DNA of 64,000 nucleotides from positions 4,880,251 through 4,944,250 of the forward strand of contig CM066924.1 of NCBI GenBank assembly GCA_033964015.1, read 5' to 3'. The notes under the pieces were generated by a model, which worked only from the letters and a program-made list of their open reading frames with translations, had not been told where the DNA came from and searched no databases. Positions 9,801 through 21,800 of this stretch are shown here, piece after piece. The translations under genes and the position numbers were made by a program. The stretch is from Scolanthus callimorphus. Its lineage: Eukaryota > Cnidaria > Anthozoa > Actiniaria > Edwardsiidae. Position 1 is the stretch's first letter; every line of letters begins with the position of its first letter.

Positions 9801-12800
9801 GCGCGTAGCGTGAGACGAAAAAAAAAAACATTCAGAAAAGAAGTTCTCTCAGAGTGGTCAGTTAGATTGTCAGCGTAAATAACTCATTTACTGACATCAA
9901 ACTAAGCAATTTAAAAAAATCCTATAACATTCAAGGAGTTTTTGTGGTTTTCAAGGATTTTCGTCCAATTTCCAGGAGTTTCAAGTGCCCTGTTAACAAG
10001 AAATAACCAAAACAAGCCTGTAGGTTTGTTAAGTAAACCCGTGAGTGGTGTCTTCCGAAACGCGCTCACGTGGCGCCGCAATGCGGGTTACATAACTGAA
10101 TAGACCTCTACCTTGGGAGTAATATTTTCCCATTTCAGATCACGTGTCATTCCCATGAGTATTCTTTCTTTGTTTTTTCTGCTACGCACCGAAGGATATA
10201 TGAATATGGAAGCAAACAAAACAAAGAAAGATTATTCAAATGAATGCCACGTGATCTGAAATGGGCAAACGTTACGCCCAAGGTAAAGAGGTCTATAGCG
10301 CCAAAGACACCCCTCGCGGGTTTACATAGATCTTTAAAGGCCCATCACCAACCGGGAGCCTTTGCGCCCCGTTTTCTTTTGTTTTCAAATTGATCCATTG
10401 TTTTTCGGGTACTCTGATTGGCTAAGAGTCCGCAAAGGCTCTTGGTTGGTGATGGGCCTTTAAGAGCCCGCTTCAGCCACTCCTTTGTTATTGCTTTCGT
10501 TCGATATTAGAAGACGAATTACGTGTAGAAATCTCTAAATCAACATCTAAAAACAAAGTTTCAGATTTAATTTATCAAATTCAATCGAGAACATTGCTCT
10601 ATATGTTCTTAATCAGCCGATGGAAATGAATGCTTTCTCCGACTTGGTATGCTATATGGCATTCAGCGATGAAGTAGATACCTTCATTTTGACAGCGGTA
10701 TCTACTTCATCGCTGAATGCCATATAGTCGTCTTCTAATAGAACGAGGCATAATCAAACAAAAGGACCATCATATTCAAATAAGGCGGCTATTGTGACCC
10801 CAACTACCTCTTAACGAGATGTTTTCTCAAAATCAATTCCAGAAATACAAAGAACCAAGTAATATAAGTCAGAAACTCAAGTTTCAGCTTAAAATCTCTA
10901 ACATGTAGCAAATTGTAGCCGAGTTTAATTTTCAAGCTTTTATTCAGAATGTATGGGATTTGGGTCACCTGACCAAGTTAGTGCAAATGGCCTATTGCCT
11001 GCAGGCAAGTACAAATTTTGTTTTTTGCGAATTGACCTTTTTGGATTTCCTATTAAGCTGGACAAGCTCATGTAAAGTAGCCCACTGGCGGCCTTATATT
11101 CTAATAATTGCTGTAGCAACCGCGACATAGCTTCTTTAATTGGTACCTTTGTAATACCAACTAACCTACCTCCTGGCAATGTCGCAAAGCATCTTGGGTG
11201 AGCCCGCAATTCATCATGCAATATCCCGTATGTTGAAGGGACCACAGGTAGACCGCCTCAGTAAGACTTCTATCCGCGTGGCTAAGAGCGGGGAGTCGTT
11301 TGCGGCAATCTTCCTCAAGGGTGACTTTCTCTTCTCTCGCTAAGGATACGGATAAAGGAGTAATACATAACATACATTTGGCATTGGAAAAGCGGGCTGG
11401 AAAAGCAAAAAAAAAGTTTTTACAACTTGCAACAAATGTTTTTGTTGCGTGACAAGTTTTCGCGCGAGATAAAAAAACGAGCAACATCGATCATCAATTT
11501 GCAACGCAACAATGCTGTGCGACAAGTTGAGGGATTTTGTGCTTCGTATTTTCCCGGCTTTGCACTCGTGCCACAACTTTTCATCGAACAAAAGCATTTG
11601 TTTCAAGTTGTACAACCTTGTTGCGCGCGGGTCTACTTCGAGCCAGTTCTGGCTTTATTGCTCGTTTTTCATCGAACACACAACTTCTCGCACAACTTTT
11701 TGCCTACAATTCAAATTGAAGAGTCTTGGGCTCGCATGTGTTATCATCAAAATAGTTGTGCATTTAATGAAAAACGAACAACAAATAGAAGACTTGGAAC
11801 TCAACAATGTTGCGCGACAAGTTCAGGGATTTGTGCTTTACCTCTCGACGCAACATATCGTGACAACTTCAAGGCTAATTGGTTCAAACTCTGCTCTCTG
11901 CCAATCATCTCCATAGAAAACACCATGAGCAGATGCCGCGGCTGCCAGCACCGCCCAGCTAGTCACGTGACCCGGATGGGATCGAACGGCCTTCTGGGAA
12001 GCGCGTAATGCGGCAGTTGTACGGGACTTCACATCGACGAGGGAATCTTTGCTAGCTGAGGTTGGAAGGGAACCTGAGCCCACAAGACATGCGGGATGCA
12101 GGACGGCGTTCGTCTGTGGACAAAACCATTAGAACTGGCTTTCATTTCTAGCCAAAATGATCCTAGGATCCTTCGAAAGCGTCTAGAGCTAACAAAAGTT
12201 GAGCATGATGGTGAGATTTGTCGTGGCGAGGTTTCATATGTTATCTCTGTTATCCTGGAAATTGGGGAATTCTCATATGAAAATCGGGAGTGCTCGACCA
12301 CTCTTTTAGGGGCCCAAATTGTCACTAGCGCTATGCGACTGCTATCACTTAGAGATGACGGCCTATCATTCATAAAACCAAATGTTATAACAGAATATGT
12401 TGGCGTGACAGCTAATTCTCGCGGGATTCAAAATCTGCAATCTAGATTTTTGGGCCGACATTGTTTAAACTGTGTTCTAATATATTTTTAAGAACAGTTG
12501 CCTCTACGTTAATTGCTCAGGGTGCTTAATGAAGATGGGATCGGTGAATTCCTCGACCTTGACGTTTTTTGCAGATTTCACTTACTTCTGAGTGGGGAAC
12601 ATGTCTTTACATTCTGCTACAAGGAGAATAATTTAGCATGTGAGACTCACGTTTCCTTCACTGGGCTGAAGCTTTACTGTAACCTCACCGCATCTAGCTG
12701 CCACCTGAAATAAAATGTTTGATGGTCAGCTTTGGAGGCGGGGGTGTCACTACGTTAGCCAAAACTTTGGATTTTGGTCACCTCAAAAACAGTTAAATGC

Positions 12801-15800
12801 ATGTATAGGGAATACCCAAATGGCTATGTTGAATTACCTTTTATGTCAGATGGATACAATTTCGGGGTGTCTGCGTCTGTCATGAGGCGGATTGAATTGG
12901 ATTTTTTTTACTTTCTTGAGTCGTTGACAAGAGGTGGAAGGGGGGGGGGGGGGGAGGGGAAAGGAAGGGCGTTTCATACACAAAATATTTTTGGTCGCCG
13001 TATAATAAATAACTCATTAGGTGATTTTTCGCGTAATATTGGCGGTCATTTTACTCATTGCTCCGCAAACTCGTCAGATATCCGCCCGTATTACATGAAT
13101 ATTTAATATATATACCACACTTTTATCCGTAAATATCCTTCGCGTTAGCAGCGTCTGCGCCCGCTTTAAAGCGAGTTATAGATCCGTGTGATATAATACA
13201 GTTGTTAATGTCAAAGGGAAGTAGAAATCGATCAATACGTTACTATAGGTATTTGCACTTAGAGGTCACGTGACCCAGTCACTCGTCAAATTACCAGCTT
13301 CACCAAAATGATGCTAAGAAATATTTTTTTACTTTTTTTTTAGCATGGTGATTTTATTAAGGTGAATTTCTGCACTCTACGATGCATACGCGAAAAGAGA
13401 GAGCAAAAAAAATAAATGCTTATGTTACTCGGATTTGTATGACTGGATGGCAAGGCTAGAATCCAGCCATACAAACCCTATTAAAAAGCAAGACTAATTT
13501 TTGATCCCGTTCTTTGAGTTTGTATTGTAGCTTGCAGACATTTGGGCTTATTAATAAAATCAATATGCTCTTTTCATTTCTGAGCATCATTTGGGTAAAG
13601 CTGCTCAATTTAAGGGTGACTGGGTCACGTGACCTTTAGTGCAAAAGGCCTACTGCGCTTCACTTGCACTTCACAAAACGAGTCAAGGAAGGCGTACCTG
13701 TAGGTCATCAGGACACACTTGGGTGATAAAGGCCGACAACTGAGTCCATAACACGGCACGATCAGGATGTCTGCACAAGAAAAAAAAGCACACATATATT
13801 TTGTATTTCCTATGAAACCATATATAATACAGTACAGTATCGGTAGTGCGCCAGGTGAATAATTATTGGCTAGATGTTATGCATCCGCAAGAAGCACATC
13901 ATTTGTTCCGTAATCTGAAACTATACGAAGGCCGCCAAACACGGGCCGATCCCGACGGGGTCTTTTGTCGTAAGGGACGGACCATTAACGGAAATTTTTT
14001 CCTTGCAAACAATTTATTTTTAAGAGGATGTAGCTGCGAACATTTTTTTTAGGGTAGCGGTCTTTCTGCAAACAATTTATTTTTTAGATAATTTAATATT
14101 TTTTACTTTATTGAAACGCGCTTCAAAAACGTTTATTTAGAAAGCCTGCACAAAGCAATCAAAAAATTGCCTGCTTGAATCGAGACAGTTTTAAGATTAT
14201 AAATATCGCCAGCCCAAAATCCATTTTGCGCCGGCAGCATGGGCGCGAGGCCTATGCTCAGGGGAAAAAGATAGGCAATCGGCAAGGAACCACGTTCATG
14301 GTTCTTGGTCATGATGACGAAACTACTCATTAATAGACCTCCTCCATTTGAGATCACGTGGCATTCCCGTCTGTATCCTTTGATTTTCTGCTACGCACCG
14401 AGGGATCAATGAATAAGGAAGCAACCCAAACAAAGAAATATTATTCAAATGAATGCAACGTGATTTCAAATGAGAAATTGTGAAATGTAGGTATTGACTA
14501 TCTCCAGTCAGTGTTTCCTTTTTGATGTTGTTAAGAAAATGAAGTTTCGGCCTTGGGGGCTTGGGGCCTTCGGGGGTCTGGGAGAAATTTTGAAAGTTAG
14601 TGTCCCAAAATGGCTGAAGATGTCACAGTTGAAAACCTCTCTACAAACAGAAAAATAATGGTCCGTCCCTAAGATTATCGCGCACCGCCACACACGACAC
14701 AATTTTCGGGGACGAATAGTATTGTCGTCAGCTCGTCGCAGGTCACCGCACACGAGCCGGTCAGTCAACAACAACAGCAACAACCTTTATTTGTACATTT
14801 CTATGTTTACATTTTTTGATAAAGAAAAAAAGGATATGTTAAGGGGAGGCAGGCAGTTTATAGGTGCAAAATATGACTTAAATATTTTGTACAGGCAACC
14901 CAAAGGAGCACTACACTAATCGAGCTAGGGTGCGTTTAAGATAGGAAAAATGGCATTGTATTGAGAGAAAAGGAAAAAAATGATGGTATTACAGAGATTG
15001 TCTGTTGAAGAAGGAAAAAAAAAACACATGAAAGATATCACGACGAGTATGCGAACAAAGCAAAATAAAACAAGTACAAGAAAATACGAAAAGAGATAGA
15101 TAGGATGCAGAGATGGTACATAACTAATGCGCTAGAAAGTATATTAGTAGAAAGTTGCTTCAGTCAGGATTTGTTTGTCTTGCGACGCATTTTTGAGATT
15201 TTGGATCTGCGGACTTACCGATGAATGGCTTTCACGATATATCGCAGACCAAGTCGTTGAGACTTACCGATGAATGGCTTTCACGAGATGTCGCAGACCA
15301 AGTCGTGGAGACTTACCGATGAATGGCTTTCACGATATGTCGCAGACCAAGTCAAGAAGACTTACCGATGAATGGCTTTCACGAGATGTTGCAGACCAAG
15401 TCGTTGAGACTTACCGATGAATGGCTTTCACGATATGTCGCAGACCAAGTCCTGGAGACTTACCGATGAATGGCTTTCACGATATGTCGCAGACCAAGTC
15501 GAGGAGACTTACCGATGAATGGCTTTCACGATATGTCGCAGACCAAGTCGTTGAGACTTACCGATGAATGGCTTTCACGAGATGTTGCAGACCAAGTCGT
15601 TGAGACTTACCGATGAATGGCTTTCACGATATTTCGCAGACCAAGTCGTGGAGACTTATCGATGAATGGCTTTCACGATATGTCGCAGACCAAGTCGCTG
15701 AGACTTACCGATGAATGGCTTTCACGATATGTCGCAGACCAAGTCCTGGAGACTTACCGATGAATGGCTTTCACGATATGTCGCAGACCAAGTCGAGGAG

Positions 15801-18800
15801 ACTTACCGATGAATGGCTTCACGAGATGTTGCAGACCAAGTCACTGAGACTTACCAATGAATGGCTTTCACAATATGTCGCAGACCAAGTCGCTGAGACT
15901 TACCGATGAATGGCTTTCACGATATGTCGCAGACCAAGCGTTGAGACTTACCGATGAATGGCTTTCACGATATGTCGCAGACCAAGTCGCTGAGACTTAC
16001 CGATGAATGGCTTTCACGATATGTCGCAGACCAAGTCGCTGAGACTTACCGATGAATGGCTTTCACGATATGTCGCAGACCAAGTCCTGGAGACTTACGA
16101 TGAATGGCTTTCACGATATGTCGCAGACCAAGTCGTTGAGACTTACCGAAGAATGGCTTTCACGATATGTCGCAGACCAAGTCCTGGAGACTTACCGATG
16201 AATGGCTTTCACGATATGTCGCAGACCAAGTCGAGGAGACTTACCGATGAATGGCTTTCACGATATGTCGCAGACCAAGTCGTTGAGACTTACGATGAAT
16301 GGCTTTCACGAGATGTTGCAGACCAAGTCGTTGAGACTTACCGATGAATGGCTTTCACGATATGTCGCAGACCAAGTCGTGGAGACTTATCGATGAATGG
16401 CTTTCACAAGATGTCTAAGACCAAGTCGAGGAGACTTACCGATGAATGGCTTCACGAGATGTTGCAGACCAAGTCGCTGAGACTTACCAATGAATGGCTT
16501 TCACAATATGTCGCAGACCAAGTCGCTGAGACTTACCGATGAATGGCTTTCACAATATGTCGCAGACCAAGTCGCTGAGACTTACCGATGAATGGCTTTC
16601 ACGATATGTTGCAGACCAAGTCGCTGAGACTTACCGATGAATGGCTTTCACGATATGTCGCAGACCAAGTCGCTGAGACTTACCGATGAATGGCTTTCAC
16701 GATATGTCGCAGACCAAGTCGTTGAGACTTACCGATGAATGGCTTTCACGATATGTCGCAGACCAAGTCGCTGAGACTTACCGATGAATGGCTTTCACGA
16801 TATGTCGCAGACCAAGTCGCTGAGACTTACCGATGAATGGCTTTCACGATATGTCGCAGACCAAGTCCTGGAGACTTACCGATGAATGGCTTTCACGATA
16901 TGTCGCAGACCAAGTCGTTGAGACTTACCGAAGAATGGCTTTCACGATATGTTGCAGATCAAGTCCTGGAGACTTACCGATGAATGGCTTTCACGATATG
17001 TCGCAGACCAAGTCCTGGAGACTTACCGATGAATGGCTTTCACGATATGTTGCAGACCAAGTCCTGGAGACTTACCGATGAATGGCTTTCTCGAGATGTC
17101 GCAGACCAAGTCGCTGAGACTTACCGATGAATGGCTTTCACGAGATGTCGAAGACCAAGTCGAGGAGAACACCGATGAATGGCTTTCATGAGATGTCGCA
17201 GACCAAGTTGTGGTGACTTACCGATGAGTGGCTTTCACGAGATGTCGCACCCCAAGTCGTTGAGACTTACCGATGAATGGCTTTCACGAAATGTCGAAGA
17301 CCAAGTCGAGGAGACCTACCGATGAATGGCTTTCACGAGATGCCGCAGAGCGAATCTCGGTGACTTACCGATGAATGGCTTTCACGATATGTCGCAGACC
17401 AAGTCGTGGATTACCCTAATGATGAAATGCAAATCAGAAATCAATTCGTGGATTTACACGAGTTAGAAAAACATTTGTTGGAGTGACCTTAAAAATTGGA
17501 AAACATGAAAGCAAAATGACTCAAACCTGGATGGCGTAAAATCTTGAGAACAGATAGCAAATCTCAGCAGAAAGATCTTTCTTGCCTACAATACGAATAA
17601 AACAAAAACAAATCGGTTACAGTTTCGCGTATTGAGACAGCCACATAATATGTTCTTTTCCGTTTTAGCAAATGAAAAAAAGAAGAAGGAATAAATGGAC
17701 TTCATACAGTGAGGGGAATCAAGGCAGTCGAATAAACACCACCGTTAGGGTCCGTTTACCGTTAAGGACAATTTTCGCTGCAATTTCTGTCGCGCGAGTC
17801 GCGGTAATTGTTTCGCACATTTGCGGTGCAACTCGGTGCGATTTGCGGTCCGAAACTCTTTGCAGCTTGATGCGATTTGAAGAAAAGAGACCACAGAAAT
17901 GTGCATCTTGTTTATACAAGGGAGTTGGAATAGACCTTTTAGTGCTGGTGTTCATTTTTAACAAAAATCGATTTGAAATTTCGGCGGCCATTTTGGAAAA
18001 AGGTCTATTGCAACTCGCGCGAGAAAAATCGCCGCGACAAATGCAACAAAAATCGCAAGTGCAAACCTCCCTTTAGTCAGGGACAGGTTTTATGAGTTAA
18101 CAGGATGCATTAGATGGTGTAAATTGCTGTATTTGGGTGACAATCACGAGGGCTGTTGTACAGTGTTGCACCAGGAAATATCCCCTACTCTTACGATGAG
18201 TGCAACAGGTTCTTTAGCGTCCACCTTGAATAAGGTTAGAAGGGAAGGTAGACTGGACCTCCGTTTATTTTCCATCCGAGAGATTAGACCCTACACGTAA
18301 TGTAATGAGCATATTTTTATTATGAGGCATAAATAATAGGCCTCAAATGGATGACATTGTAAAACATCCTGAAGAAGTCCGCGATAGTTCGGACGAAACG
18401 CGTCGGTGAAAAAACAAGTGCTACATTCAAGTCTTCAGAAGTGCTGCTCACTAGTCCATATATTAAAAAAAAAAAAAAACTAAAGTAGTGAAGTACCGAA
18501 GTACCGAAGTACCGAAGTACCGAAGTACCGAAGTACCGAAGTACCGAAGTTTGAAGAAGTCCTCCTTCCCGGCATGTAAAAATGACAAATTAGGCAAAAT
18601 AAAAAGGATATAATAAGAAAGCTGCATCCGACAACTGCTATCTTGGTTGTGCAGGCCACAAATAAACACCAAAACCTTTTAATTAATAAAAACAATGTGT
18701 CGCTGAAGTATGAAGTACTAAAGTAATGAAGTGGCCCTTCTCGGATTTTGTAGGAAATGTATCTTTCTGGCATTGTATCTAAAAAAACACAGTCGTAGCA

Positions 18801-21800
18801 GTTTCATTTTATGCCATAGAAAATGAATTTTGGTTTGCAGGGCTTATTTTAAGCGATGGTTATTACAAGTTCAATATAGCCACAGATGGTTAGTCACAAT
18901 GGATCAGCTTTGCCACTTACAGTTTATTAGCATTTCAAATCGCACACAACAAATAAAACATATGGCATAAAACAAATCTGCCTCAACCCTGAAATTTAGT
19001 ATGATCAAATGTTACAGGAAAGATAAAACGACCAGAAGAGAGCAAAGTTGTTTGTGTCTAGAATGGAACGGGAGTCTTCGAATAATATCTCCACAAGTAA
19101 CTTAACTTTCACAAACGATTTTGACAATGAACGGAATGGATATAGCCAGGATTTTCATAAGTGTTATCACGATTCTTGGCAATAGTTTGGTCATCTACGT
19201 AGTCCTCTCAACAAAGACCATCCGAGAACAACACTCGCCTAACTGGTTTATCCTGTCCTTAGGCGTGGCTGATCTGATGGTCGGATTCTTCTTCACGACC
19301 TACTATTCAGTGATCTGCAAACTCGTTACTTGTAATGCCCTTTCACACATCATCGCATGGGAGATCAGAATCTTCCTATTTGCTTTATCTGCGTATAACT
19401 TGTGTATCCTGACTCTAGATAGGTACATCATGTGTGTCCATCCATTCGCTCATCAAAGACTTATAACTCCAGCACGGTCTCTTGGCTTGGTTGCCTTTGC
19501 TTGGTTCGCTTCTGTGGTCGTTATCATTGGGAGAATTATGTATAGAGTTTCGGAGCCTTGCCCGATGTGTCATCTTGTGTATACACTCCTAGGTAACACG
19601 CTCCCAAGCTTATTTATGATATACGCGTACGCAAGAATTCTCATCGTTGTTCGTAGACATAGAATCCAAATCGAAAGAATCGAGATGCAAGTAGCGGCCA
19701 ATACAGTCGAACCGCAACTAAATGCAAGAGCACCTGCGAACCGACGACCAAGAGGATGGGTTTCTGTCGGCCTTTTAGTCCTTTTTTTCCTTGTGTTAAA
19801 CTCTCTTGTGCAATGTGCTGTACTTTGCAGTTATTTACAGCCGAAGCGATGCAATCTTTCCCTTACGTTTTATCGCGGGGCACATATTATGCTCTTCCTC
19901 AACTCAGCTGTGAATTTCTTTGTTTATGCTTTGACTAAGAAAGACTTTCGTACTGCAATGAAGAGAATCATTCACTGTACTCACTCATGACTCAGACATT
20001 CTCCTGAAGAGTGCTAAGCGATTTAAGCGCTGAGCAATTTAAAAGAATTCTGTCAATGTACAGAGGGAATAGGTGAACATTAATATTGGGGAGTGTATGT
20101 ATGGACAAAAGAGGTACACCTATCCCAAGTGTTTTTTTTTTTGTTCTCTGTCCGAGGAAAGGAATTTTCACACATTTTAAGACATTTGTTAAACCAATTG
20201 TAAGCACTTTTTTACACTGCTTGTAGAAAAGGTAGAAAGAGAAGATAAAAATAAAAAAGATGTCACGATCAAAATTTGCAAACATTAAATGGTTCGTTCG
20301 AGGGTTCGTTCGAGAACCCGTATCTGAAACATTGGACATTATTTTTCATCAGGATTTTCAAACACCTCGAAGTAGGTTAAAAACTCGGCTTCGCCTCGAT
20401 TTATCAACCCACTACTCGGTGTTTGGAAATCCCGATGAAAGACGCTGTCTCGTGTCTGATATTTTACTTACAAACTATAAACTACTAAATGCGTACATTG
20501 TAACGAATGGATACATCAATTGATGAACCCTTTTTGCGAGCTCCTTTTGCGACGGAGTTCCAAACCAAACTCTGAAAAATAAGCATCGGTCTTCCAAAAA
20601 ATTTAATTAAAGTAACCAGATGTTTAAGTATAATTTCCGGTTTTCGCTGAAGATTATTTGATGAAATACTTCTATCCGAATAACAGATGGTATTTTATTG
20701 TACTTAGTCGATACTTAGAAATTACTCGAATATCGTTCCTTTGTTCAGGGGGGGGGGGGGGGACGAATTTTCGTGGCCGAGAGAAACTCCTCTTGAGTTC
20801 GCCCAAGAGATATCATCGACGGGGTTAACCTATTTAACGATCTACAATATCTCTCACGGACAGGGTACTTGTAATTTTATCTTAAGAAACGTTTAGCATC
20901 CTCAATAAATTATTAAACATGAAAAGCAAAATCTAACGATAGCAAATGCGAAGCAAACAAAAAAAAACTGATACTTGAGCATCGGACAAATGCAAAAATC
21001 TGTTAAACTGATGTCTTTGACTTTGGTCAGCGAACATGGGGCACGTAAGAAAAGAATATGGATGACAGAAAGAAATACTTATGGCTCGAAAAATAATAAT
21101 AACGAAGGTATCATTTTCTTTGTGATAATTTAAAGCTGCGTTGGTTGGGCACACGACAACCGCCATCCATAATGAAGTATTTTCCATTCTCAATCCAAAA
21201 TGAATATATTGTAATTTTTCCATAATTGTTTGTATCCCGCGTATAAGCACAAGTGCAGGCTTATGTTAACAAAAACTTTTCTAGAAAAATCCTGCTTAAA
21301 GGGAGCCTCTCGTGAGACGCGCATGCTCCAGGAGCGATCACTGAATTATCAGCAAAACTAATAAGACCGTCCTATCAGATAACTATTTAAGAATATGTAA
21401 AGCTAAGAATCATGGTAGGATGGATTGAGAAGTAGCGAGATTATGTACGATTTGTTTTCGAGGTTTTTAGCCTTCGCTGGCCATCGTTACGGGACTTTAC
21501 TTTGATTGAGAGATGCGAGGAACAGCTGCGCAGTTGCGTGACAGGCGCACTTTAACCTAGGCGTCTTCTGTGCAACCTTTTACTCCTGGGGGGGAACTCC
21601 CTATATTCGAATGCTAGGGGTGACCGTCGTATTTTTTAGGGGTTGAAATCGGCGATCTGGTATTTTTTAGGGGTTCGAAAAAAAAAAAACGGTATAGTAA
21701 GAAAAATAGGTATTTTTTAGGGGGTTCTCACGCAAATAAGGTAGTGTTTTTGAAAGTCGAGAGGATACATTTGATGTATATTAAATAAACGGCCAGAATA

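Noticed and set aside
10940..11245. Possible SKIC3 exon with VPIKEAMSRLLQQLLEYKAA
   Set aside because: Looks like an interspersed repeat (a related GCCTATTGCCTGCAG-type sequence occurs near 13,640), runs past the SKIC3 donor at 11,170 and has no matching splice pair.
11427..12008. 193-codon plus-strand open frame
   Set aside because: Overlaps a CAAC/GTTG-rich repeat and the opposite strand of a well-supported SKIC3 exon (11,924-12,055); no domain was recognised.
15715..17081. Open frames up to 114 codons with repeated MNGFHDMSQTKS-like peptides
   Set aside because: They arise from the 49-bp array read through changing frames. Stops recur in every unit that has CGATGA, and there is no signal, start context or conserved frame.
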